Program-made: the position numbers and the translations under genes | The notes under the pieces: generated by a model | Told to the model about the DNA's origin: nothing | The model's input: only the letters and a program-made list of their open reading frames with translations | Database searches by the model: none | From: Ardenticatenales bacterium | GTDB lineage: Bacteria > Chloroflexota > Anaerolineae > Promineifilales > UBA4811 | NCBI GenBank assembly: GCA_013139935.1 | Contig: WSZX01000311.1 | Location: 1 to 5,270, forward strand | DNA: 5,270 nucleotides | Direction: 5' to 3' | Shown here: positions 1 through 5,270 of the stretch, one piece after another | How positions within the stretch are numbered: the first letter of the stretch is position 1 | How the letters are laid out: every line of letters starts with the position of its first letter

Positions 1-200
1 ATGGTCCCAGTGCCAGCCGTGGGGCGGCTCAGGCCCAGCAGCACTTTCATCAGCGTGGTTTTTCCGGATCCGTTCGGGCCGAGAAAACCGAAAATCGAAT
101 GGCGTGGCACCCTCAAGTCCACGCCGCAAAGCGCTTGGACTTTTCCGAAGGATTTGCTCAAGCCATGTGTCTCAATGACGATCCCATTGTTCTCATCCAT
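1..200 (-). CDS. ABC transporter ATP-binding protein, N-terminal fragment (cut by window edge)
   Basis: This is the first 66 codons of an ABC ATPase, the cytoplasmic subunit that powers a membrane transporter; the rest lies beyond base 1. The translation starts MDENNGIVIETHGLSKSFGK. F18 sits where the A-loop aromatic residue is expected, and a perfect Walker A, GPNGSGKTT, lies at residues 41-49. The stretch after it (LLGLSRPTAGT) is typical of the BcrA/CcmA-like group of ATPases with separate permeases. Signature motif, Walker B and H-loop are outside the window, so completeness cannot be judged. The ATG at 200-198 is chosen because GGGAGGA lies 8 bases upstream. The gene begins 38 bases after the CPBP protease stop on the same strand, so the two are probably co-transcribed. 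The substrate cannot be told; a permease gene would be expected next. Confidence 0.9.
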   Translation of the reverse strand, partial: MDENNGIVIETHGLSKSFGKVQALCGVDLRVPRHSIFGFLGPNGSGKTTLMKVLLGLSRPTAGTGT

Positions 201-207
201 CGATATT

Positions 208-214
208 TCCTCCC
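208..214 (-). promoter_or_regulatory. Ribosome binding site of the ABC ATPase gene
   Basis: The minus strand reads GGGAGGA, with its GGAGG core at 213-209, followed by 8 bases and the ATG at 200-198. It lies wholly in the short gap after the CPBP protease stop. It fixes the start of the ABC ATPase, which agrees with where the family's N-terminal strand begins. Confidence 0.75.
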
Positions 215-238
215 ATCCCTGCTTTTCTACAAACGCTG

Positions 239-1099
239 TCACGCCGGCGGCGTGTGCCTGTGCCCGTGTGGCTGGTGGGTAAAGGTTTTGGCGCCCCAAA
301 GCACCGTAATCCCAATCGCCGCCACAAACCACAATAGGATCGCAAAGGTATCCGCTCGCTCAGAGATGGCGATAAGCTCACCGGTGAAATTGACCATAGA
401 ATGGAAAAGAATTACGGCAAGTATGCTGCGGCGCGTATTGTTGTAAATCCACGTGAAAGCAAAACCTAACGGCACAACACCGACTATGAATAGCCAAAAT
501 TCCAGCGTCCCCACCCCCAGACTGGCTTGATAGGAGTCTGGAATGAAGAACATCGGCAAGTGCCACAGAGACCACACAACGCCTAATATCAGGCTCGACG
601 TCAGCGCACTTTTGTTTTCCTGCAAGCGATCCAGCACATAGCCGCGCCAGCCCAACTCTTCGATAAAAGGGATGAGGGTGGCAAACAGCGCCGCGAAAAC
701 CAGGGATACTGGACTAGATACCACATTCGCTATGCTTGGTCCCCAGACCGCACCCTGCCCACCGAAAAGGATGTCGAGTAACGCGGCCAGGACATTCAAA
801 ATAGGAGTAAACAGCAAAATAACCAGGAACCATTTGAGTCCTATTCTTCTCACATCAACGACGCGCGCCCAATAATCCCGTCGCCCGGCCCGATCGCGGG
901 TGAGACAAGTAAACCCGATCCCCGTCAACATTGGGCCAAGGACGCCGAGCAAGAGTAATACAGAACCGCCAGCGGACTCCATACTGACCTGCAACATTAT
1001 TCCCAGTCCCCAGAAGAACCAGGTCCAGGCAAAAGTTACAACAAAGTACAACCAGGGGCTACATAATGGTGAACGTGACGAATCTGCCGAGTTATTCAT
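239..1099 (-). CDS. CPBP family (CAAX/Abi-type) intramembrane glutamic protease homologue
   Basis: A 286-residue polytopic membrane protein of the CPBP family, intramembrane proteases related to eukaryotic Rce1 and also found in bacteriocin self-immunity and signalling roles. All three family motifs are visible: EELGWR at about 147-152 (EExxxR, with the catalytic glutamate), WSLWH ending at His180, and HSMVN at 233-237 (HxxxN). About eight hydrophobic segments can be seen, near residues 16-36, 46-66, 89-111, 132-146, 167-186, 197-218, 225-243 and 251-270. The C-terminus is a hydrophilic tail rich in His and Pro (HQPHGHRHTPPA). The frame is open up to an ATG at 1141, but the ATG at 1099 is preferred because AGGAG lies 9 bases before it. 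The ABC ATPase gene follows after 38 bases, suggesting a small membrane operon. The family is secure; the substrate and actual protease activity are unknown. Confidence 0.92.
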   Translation of the reverse strand: MNNSADSSRSPLCSPWLYFVVTFAWTWFFWGLGIMLQVSMESAGGSVLLLLGVLGPMLTGIGFTCLTRDRAGRRDYWARVVDVRRIGLKWFLVILLFTPILNVLAALLDILFGGQGAVWGPSIANVVSSPVSLVFAALFATLIPFIEELGWRGYVLDRLQENKSALTSSLILGVVWSLWHLPMFFIPDSYQASLGVGTLEFWLFIVGVVPLGFAFTWIYNNTRRSILAVILFHSMVNFTGELIAISERADTFAILLWFVAAIGITVLWGAKTFTHQPHGHRHTPPA

Positions 1100-1108
1100 G
1101 ATCGTTTT

Positions 1109-1113
1109 CTCCT
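1109..1113 (-). promoter_or_regulatory. Ribosome binding site deciding the CPBP protease start
   Basis: The minus strand reads AGGAG at 1113-1109, then 9 bases to the ATG at 1099-1097. The in-frame ATG at 1141, 14 codons upstream, would add a polar stretch with Cys, Lys and His ahead of the first membrane segment and has no comparable purine-rich site. The shorter protein is therefore preferred. Confidence 0.7.
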
Positions 1114-1265
1114 GAGAGCCATATGTGTGTTTATTGCACAATCAAAAAAACCAAAAGTTTATTCGCATTTGTCTGAATCTGCGAGGGTGTTTCCGAAATA
1201 CCACGTGTTCCCACGACCGAAAGACATTCATAGAAGCAACCCTTTTTGTCCAGAGACCTTTGTTC

Positions 1266-1541
1266 CTATCGACTCAGGTTTTCATTGTGAACCTCCAGCG
1301 TCATTCTCCTTTCGTCAATACGTTGGACAGAAATCAGGGTCAAGCCCAGATCGCGGATGCGGCTGATCAACCCGTGCAGCGCGGCCTGGTCCATCACCGG
1401 CCCTTCGAGGCGCGTCTGGGGAGGGCGTGTCGTTTCGTCCACGGTGAGCGTGAATCCCTCGAACCAGGCAGCGCCGGTTTGGCTCAGACGTCCCCGAACA
1501 CAAATTCGATAAAGTGGCTGCGGTTTTTCTGACATTGACAT
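1266..1541 (-). CDS. Small conserved protein of unknown function, often found beside LuxR/MalT-type regulators in Chloroflexota
   Basis: A 91-residue soluble protein with no signal peptide or membrane segment. I know of no assigned function. It resembles a family of roughly 75-100 residues, usually annotated hypothetical, with an N-terminal beta region ending in an aromatic patch (AAWFEGF, residues 24-30; often WxxWFxGL in relatives) and a very conserved second half, GPVMDQAALHGL at 47-58 and IRDLGLTLISVQR at 62-74. The pattern suggests a compact beta-alpha-beta fold, perhaps binding a partner or ligand. The ATG at 1541 is chosen because AGGAG lies 6 bases upstream; the frame is open to an ATG at 1580, but that start would lie upstream of the predicted transcription start. 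The gene has its own promoter with a repeat cluster, directly downstream of the MalT-like regulator, so it is a likely regulatory target. Family resemblance is from memory; the role is inference. Confidence 0.85.
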   Translation of the reverse strand: MSMSEKPQPLYRICVRGRLSQTGAAWFEGFTLTVDETTRPPQTRLEGPVMDQAALHGLISRIRDLGLTLISVQRIDERRMTLEVHNENLSR

Positions 1542-1547
1542 TGCTAT

Positions 1548-1552
1548 CTCCT
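1548..1552 (-). promoter_or_regulatory. Ribosome binding site of the 91-residue protein gene
   Basis: The minus strand reads AGGAG at 1552-1548, within CAGGAGATAGCA, followed by a 6-base gap to the ATG at 1541-1539. A second in-frame ATG two codons later (1535) lies farther from this site. The first is preferred. Confidence 0.75.
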
Positions 1553-1570
1553 GATTGGTTGAACACAGGC

Positions 1571-1600
1571 AGTATGGCACGGGCAGGGGGTAGTTGTCAC
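1571..1600 (-). promoter_or_regulatory. Sigma70-type promoter of the 91-residue protein gene
   Basis: On the minus strand a -35 element GTGACA (1600-1595, five of six consensus bases) is followed after 18 bases by CATACT (1576-1571, four of six). TGC directly before it gives an extended -10. A transcript would begin near 1564, leaving a leader of about 23 bases that contains the AGGAG site. The -35 overlaps the inverted GGGGTAGT-like copy and the spacer overlaps another copy, so RNA polymerase and a regulator would bind side by side or compete. The site is predicted by eye only. Confidence 0.55.
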
Positions 1601-1630
1601 TACCCGGTGGGGTAGTCAGGGGGGGGTAGT
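1587..1630. promoter_or_regulatory. Cluster of GGGGTAGT repeats, candidate operator for the MalT-like regulator
   Basis: On the plus strand GGGGTAGT occurs exactly at 1587-1594, 1609-1616 and 1623-1630. An inverted copy, ACTACCC at 1599-1605, pairs with GGGTAGT at 1610-1616 to give a 7-bp inverted repeat around a 4-base centre. Starts of the direct copies are 22 and 14 bases apart. The cluster covers the -35 region and spacer of the promoter for the 91-residue gene and extends about 30 bases upstream. E. coli MalT is known to bind asymmetric G-rich boxes (GGGGA-T/G-GAGG type) arranged as direct repeats at its promoters; the similarity and the adjacency to a MalT-like gene suggest, but do not prove, that this is its target. 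Confidence 0.55.
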
Positions 1631-1684
1631 CTTGCTGGATGTTGGTTGTGAGGTGCTAAAGAAGGCTTTGAGGGGGCAAGCTGT

Positions 1685-4381
1685 TCAGGACAACAAGTTC
1701 ATCTCGTAGGCTCGAGCGAGCGCTTCGGCGCGGCTGTGAACATCCAGTTTGTGATAGATGTTTTTGGCGTACCATTTGACCGTGTTCTGAGAAACGAACA
1801 ACCGGCGCGCGATGGTTGCGTTGGTCAGGCCAACGGCAAAGAGGTGCAATACCTCGATTTCACGCTCGCTTAACGTTTCCTCGGGATAGCCGGGGGCTGA
1901 CTGTGGTTTTTCCACCGTGCCGGGTTCGATTGCCGCGAGCAGTTTGGTCGCGTAGGGATGTTTGACCTGGCGCAAGAGGCGAATCACAGGGAGGCCGTGG
2001 TCGAGAAAGGTGCGCATCATGCCCGTGGGTTCGGCCAACGTGAGGGACTGTTCGAGCGTTGCCTGGGCCGCCTGGGACTGGCCCAATTTGTCGAGTGTTA
2101 ATGCCTGCAACAGAGCGATTTGGATGATCTGCTGAATGTGCCCTTTACGTAACGCTAATTGGCGCAGCTTTTCCAGCAGAGTTAGCACATCCGCCAGCGA
2201 CTTCCCCAATGCCAGGTAGATGTGAGCCAGCGCCAGATAGTTGGGTATCTGTCCACACAACGGCTCATCACTCAGCGTGAGGGAAGAGTTTTGGGCCCAT
2301 CGTTCAGCGCGCGCCAACTGCTTCTCGCTGGCCCAGAGTTGAGCGCGAAAAGCCGCAAATGGCGCCATCGCTAGGTGCCGAGATTGCCGGTCGGGGAGTT
2401 CGAGTAACAGCGCGTCAAGGGCCTCATCGGTAGCTGATGGGTCAATGACGTCAATAGCAATGTCCTGCGCCAACTGCGCTTGCCGCAGCAGCAACCTGCC
2501 CCATAACTCGCTATTATGCGCGCCGAACTTTTGACTCAGGGCCAGGCCATCGCGAATGAAACGCTCGGCTTCGGTTGGCCTGTTCCACTCGTAAAGCACA
2601 CACGCGTACTTCAGATATGGCACCTCAAGGATATGAGCATACGTTAGTCCGCATTCTCGCACGAATTGAAACGCCTGCTCACACGTAGCCTCCGCCGCCT
2701 GGTATTGGCCCTGTAAGACCAACGCTCCGATCAGCCGGTCTGCCGCATACAGACTGACGATGACACTTTCGCTGGACAGGCCGGCGGTCAACGCCTCCCG
2801 ACCGCACGCGATAGCCAGAGACACCTGCCCAATGTCGGTACCGGTGTAAATGTCGGTCAGTAAAATATAGATCACTCCTCGCGCAAAGGCATGTTGGGAG
2901 GGCAATCGTTCGAGCGCCTGCCGCCCCAATGTTAGCGCGGTTTGTGTCTCACCCAAATAAAAACTGGCAAAAGCCTGCAGCGCCGCCCACTCGCCTGAAA
3001 AGGTCACGTCGTTTTCACAGTCGCTGCCGGGCAGGGCGGATTTCGCCGCAGTCACAAACTCAACCAGGCGCGGATAGTTGTCGTGAACAACGAATATCCA
3101 GGCATAATCGAGGCACAGACGCGGGTTGGCGCGCACAGCATCTTCCGGCAATGCTTCCAACCACCTGTGCGCCGAGTGAATATCGCCGCGCCTGATCGCC
3201 AGCATCGCATTGGCCGCGACCAGTGACGCCGCGGCCGGCGTATCTCGAGCCGCCAGGTAGTGAGAGAGCGCGTCATCTACGAGGCCGTGCTGCTCGTACC
3301 ATAGAGCCGCGCGTCGGTGCAACACAATCACGCTTTCCTCGCCCTCTTGCGCTCGCAGTTGATGGCGCAGCAGATCGGCAAAGAGATGGTGATAGCGATA
3401 CCACTCGCGCCGGTGGTCCAGCGGCGTCACAAAGAGATTGGCTCGTTCCAATTGCGCCAAAATCTCGCGCCCATCGTGCTGCTCGGTAACGGCGTCGCAT
3501 AAACAAGCGTCGAAACGCTGCAGAACGCTGGTATGCAGGAGAAAAGCCTGGATGTGCGGCGGCTGCCGCGCCAACACCTCCGTCACCAGATAATCCACCA
3601 CGTACCGGTCGTCGCCGGTAAAGGCGTGGATAAACGCGCTGGTGTCCTCCACGTTCTGCATCGTCAGCGCCGCCATTTGCAGCCCGGCGATCCAGCCCTC
3701 GGTGCGGCTTTCGAGCGCCGCCACGTCTGACGCGGTCAGGCGCAAACCCATCGTCTGGTTAAGGAATTGAGTCGCTTCCTCGACCGTGAAGCGCAGATCT
3801 TGAGCGCGGATGTCCGTCATTTGCTGCTGCACGCGCAGGCGCGGCAACGGCACAGGCGGGTCCTCGCGGGCGAGGATGACGAGATGTAGTTGCAGCGGCA
3901 GGTGATCCAGCAAAAACACCAGCGCTTCGTGGACGGCCGGAGCGTGGATAACGTGATAATCGTCGAGCACCAACACGTGGGAGCAACCCTCGTGGTTGCC
4001 CTCCAGATCGTTGATCAGCAAGGCGAGAAGCGATTCCAGCGGTGGCAGTTGCGGCGACTGCAACACATCCAGCACGCCCCTGCCAATGCCGGCGTCAACG
4101 GTCTGCAAGGCGGCGACGAGATACGTCAGAAAGCGAACCAGGTCATTGTCCCCTTTGTCCAGCGAGAGCCAAGCGAAGAGCCACCCATCCGCTGATTCGC
4201 GAACTCGCTGACTCGCCCACTCGCTCAGCAGCGTCGTCTTGCCAAAGCCGGCCGGGGCGGAGATGAGGGTGAGTTTGCGGTGAAGGCCCGCGTTCAATCG
4301 CTCGATCAAGTGCGGGCGCGGCACCAGGTTGGGGCGCGGCGGCGGGGTATAGAGTTTGGTTTTCAGGAGGGGTGTGTTCAT
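1685..4381 (-). CDS. MalT-like LuxR family transcriptional regulator (STAND NTPase, TPR-like repeats, HTH)
   Basis: An 898-residue regulator, close to E. coli MalT (about 900). Proteins of this class stay inactive until an inducer binds the helical repeat region; ATP-dependent oligomerisation then lets the C-terminal HTH activate promoters. The N-terminus LLKTKLYTPPPRPNLVPR is typical of the class. Walker A is APAGFGKTT (42-50, Lys48), Walker B LVLDD (137-141), a sensor-like Arg lies in LAREDPP (about 172), followed by GWIAGLQMAAL (229-239) and the winged-helix motif RYHHLFADLLRHQL (329-342). Residues about 350-830 are alpha-helical TPR-like repeats. The LuxR HTH spans about 837-893 (LSEREIEVL...NATIARRLFVSQNTVKWYAKNIYHKL). 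The ATG at 4381 is the first possible start, because an in-frame TAA lies five codons upstream; no Shine-Dalgarno is seen. The inducer is unknown; maltose is not implied. Likely targets are the downstream repeat cluster and small gene. Confidence 0.95.
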   Translation of the reverse strand: MNTPLLKTKLYTPPPRPNLVPRPHLIERLNAGLHRKLTLISAPAGFGKTTLLSEWASQRVRESADGWLFAWLSLDKGDNDLVRFLTYLVAALQTVDAGIGRGVLDVLQSPQLPPLESLLALLINDLEGNHEGCSHVLVLDDYHVIHAPAVHEALVFLLDHLPLQLHLVILAREDPPVPLPRLRVQQQMTDIRAQDLRFTVEEATQFLNQTMGLRLTASDVAALESRTEGWIAGLQMAALTMQNVEDTSAFIHAFTGDDRYVVDYLVTEVLARQPPHIQAFLLHTSVLQRFDACLCDAVTEQHDGREILAQLERANLFVTPLDHRREWYRYHHLFADLLRHQLRAQEGEESVIVLHRRAALWYEQHGLVDDALSHYLAARDTPAAASLVAANAMLAIRRGDIHSAHRWLEALPEDAVRANPRLCLDYAWIFVVHDNYPRLVEFVTAAKSALPGSDCENDVTFSGEWAALQAFASFYLGETQTALTLGRQALERLPSQHAFARGVIYILLTDIYTGTDIGQVSLAIACGREALTAGLSSESVIVSLYAADRLIGALVLQGQYQAAEATCEQAFQFVRECGLTYAHILEVPYLKYACVLYEWNRPTEAERFIRDGLALSQKFGAHNSELWGRLLLRQAQLAQDIAIDVIDPSATDEALDALLLELPDRQSRHLAMAPFAAFRAQLWASEKQLARAERWAQNSSLTLSDEPLCGQIPNYLALAHIYLALGKSLADVLTLLEKLRQLALRKGHIQQIIQIALLQALTLDKLGQSQAAQATLEQSLTLAEPTGMMRTFLDHGLPVIRLLRQVKHPYATKLLAAIEPGTVEKPQSAPGYPEETLSEREIEVLHLFAVGLTNATIARRLFVSQNTVKWYAKNIYHKLDVHSRAEALARAYEMNLLS

Positions 4382-4390
4382 AGCGCCATA

Positions 4391-4418
4391 ATCTTACCCC
4401 GTCTTGCCCATACTCCAA
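4391..4418 (-). promoter_or_regulatory. Possible promoter of the MalT-like regulator, giving a nearly leaderless mRNA
   Basis: The minus strand shows TTGGAG (4418-4413), a 16-base gap, and TAAGAT (4396-4391, four of six -10 bases). A start about seven bases on would fall only a few bases before the ATG at 4381. This would explain why no ribosome binding site precedes that gene. The -35 is poor (three of six), so the call is weak. Readthrough from the hydrolase-like gene, whose stop is 56 bases upstream of the ATG, is an alternative. Confidence 0.3.
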
Positions 4419-4437
4419 ATGAAGAGCACCATTGCTT

Positions 4438-5270
4438 TCAATCACGGAACCCGATGTCATCGAGCGCGACGACCCCCACTCGGGTACGGTCAAAGACAAA
4501 ACGCACCTGTGCCAGGCTGGCGGGGTCAAAGGCGGGGTTCGCCGCGACAAGGGCCGCCAGCGGGAACTCGAAATGCTGGAACACCACCTCCGACGCGGGT
4601 AGAGGGGACATGAACGCGGCTTTGCCGATCTGCCCTGCTAGTTGCGGTTGCAGGAACCAGAAATGGCTCAACGGCAGGCGAGCCGCCTCCCCCGCGCCGT
4701 CCACCACTTCCACCGTCAGATCTATTGGCTCGCGTGGGCCTTTCTCCCCTTTGTCTTCTGTCTCCGGGGTGGGGTCCTCATTCGCGTCGGCCAGCGCAAA
4801 GACCAGGATGCTGTTGTGGGTCAACGTCAGGGCTCGATTGGGCAACTGGATCGCATAATATGCCGTCGCCGGCAAAGCGTCCGTGTCCCAGCCCAGGTAA
4901 ACCGCATGGTTGTCCATATCGCCCCACTTGGCATTAACCAACCGCTCCCTCCAGACGGCCAGGTTTTCGCCTGCCTGAGCGCCGCCGGGCAACGTCGTCG
5001 TCGCGACGTTAATGTCCTCCTGGTACGTGCTGACCGGCCGGGTGGTCGCGTCCTCGTACTGGCTGAGGTAGATCGTGTCCGGCAGCCACTCCCGCGCCCG
5101 GCGGTGATCCCGGAACAGGGGAAGGTAGCCTGACTCTCCGCGTAGGGTGGCCTCGAGGAACGCGCTGATGTAGACCTCGGCGATCTGCTCCTGTTGCTCG
5201 GCCGGCATCAGTTGTTGCAGGTTGAACACTCGCATCAACGGCTCGAACAGGTCCTTGCGTCCCCAGGACG
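4438..5270 (-). CDS. C-terminal part of a large alpha/beta-hydrolase-like protein (5' end outside window)
   Basis: The last 277 codons of a longer gene. The frame stays open to the window edge (SWGRKDLFEPLMRVFNLQQL...), so the TTG or ATG codons near 5238-5233 are internal rather than the start. From memory, 'GRxDLFEPLMRVFNLQQL-PAEEQ' and 'YISAFLEATL...YLPLFRD' resemble the region just after the catalytic domain in large, probably exported or membrane-attached alpha/beta-hydrolase-like proteins of Chloroflexota. The visible catalytic triad would then be upstream and cannot be checked. The visible part has a helical segment, then a beta-rich region ending in FDRTRVGVVALDDIGFRD, which suggests a jelly-roll-like C-terminal domain. 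An acidic, charged loop (ANEDPTPETEDKGEKGPRE) divides it near residue 170. The MalT-like gene starts 56 bases after its stop. The coding frame is certain; the hydrolase label is moderate. Confidence 0.8.
   Translation of the reverse strand, partial: SWGRKDLFEPLMRVFNLQQLMPAEQQEQIAEVYISAFLEATLRGESGYLPLFRDHRRAREWLPDTIYLSQYEDATTRPVSTYQEDINVATTTLPGGAQAGENLAVWRERLVNAKWGDMDNHAVYLGWDTDALPATAYYAIQLPNRALTLTHNSILVFALADANEDPTPETEDKGEKGPREPIDLTVEVVDGAGEAARLPLSHFWFLQPQLAGQIGKAAFMSPLPASEVVFQHFEFPLAALVAANPAFDPASLAQVRFVFDRTRVGVVALDDIGFRD

Noticed and set aside
99..446. Plus-strand open frame of 115 codons
   Set aside because: It is antisense to the ABC ATPase start and the CPBP protease end, both supported by family motifs.
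1125..1532. Plus-strand open frame of 135 codons over the small gene
   Set aside because: It is antisense to the conserved 91-residue gene, whose protein shows recognisable conserved motifs and a good ribosome binding site; the plus-strand product resembles nothing.
1619..1626. Run of eight G as a sequencing error or frameshift site
   Set aside because: It is intergenic and affects no reading frame. An error in its length would not change the GGGGTAGT match at its end, though it could alter spacing within the cluster.
1665..1680. Possible terminator after the MalT-like gene (AAAG-CCTT-CTTT hairpin on the minus strand)
   Set aside because: The stem is only four A/T-rich base pairs and no T-run follows it; not a credible intrinsic terminator.
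4280..4858. Plus-strand open frame of 192 codons
   Set aside because: It lies across the start of the MalT-like gene and the hydrolase-like gene on the other strand, has low-complexity Arg/Ser/Ala-rich translation, no family resemblance and no ribosome binding site; it is a shadow of GC-rich coding DNA.
5233..5238. TTG/ATG as start of the hydrolase-like gene
   Set aside because: The frame continues open to the window edge with family-like sequence (WGRKDLFEPL) and no ribosome binding site precedes these codons.
1..5270. CRISPR array, tRNA or insertion sequence
   Set aside because: No regularly spaced long repeats, no cloverleaf-like sequence and no terminal inverted repeats or transposase motifs were seen on reading either strand.

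Overview
The window looks like a chromosomal piece from a Chloroflexota bacterium (an Anaerolineae- or Caldilinea-like lineage is my best guess). This rests on three recognisable protein types: a MalT-like LuxR regulator of the kind that is highly expanded in that phylum, a small conserved protein with a 'GPVxDQAALHGLxxxIRDLGL' signature often seen beside such regulators, and the C-terminal part of a large alpha/beta-hydrolase-like protein. Taxonomy is inference from protein resemblance; no rRNA or marker gene is present.

All five genes lie on the minus strand, so transcription runs from high to low coordinates. In that order: (1) 5270-4438, the C-terminal 277 codons of a large protein whose start lies outside the window; (2) 4381-1685, a complete 898-residue MalT-type transcription factor (NTPase, TPR-like region, LuxR HTH); (3) 1541-1266, a complete 91-residue conserved protein of unknown function; (4) 1099-239, a complete CPBP/CAAX-type intramembrane protease homologue; (5) 200-1, the N-terminal 66 codons of an ABC transporter ATPase, cut by the window edge. 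Genes 3, 4 and 5 have clear Shine-Dalgarno sequences; the regulator has none and may be nearly leaderless.

The most interesting part is the 143-bp gap between the regulator and the 91-residue gene. It holds three direct copies of GGGGTAGT plus an inverted copy (one base short), which together form a 7-bp inverted repeat. They sit over and just upstream of a good sigma70-type promoter (GTGACA, 18 bp, extended -10 TGC-CATACT) reading into the small gene. This is the layout expected of an activator operator, and the G-rich asymmetric repeats recall MalT boxes. The working model, an inference, is that the MalT-like protein senses a signal and activates the 91-residue gene, possibly also the CPBP protease/ABC genes beyond it.

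The protease/ABC end appears more AT-rich by eye than the regulator and hydrolase, which may mean a separate origin or only a different gene class. No RNA genes, insertion sequences, CRISPR arrays or convincing intrinsic terminators were found. No intergenic stretch exceeds 300 bases.
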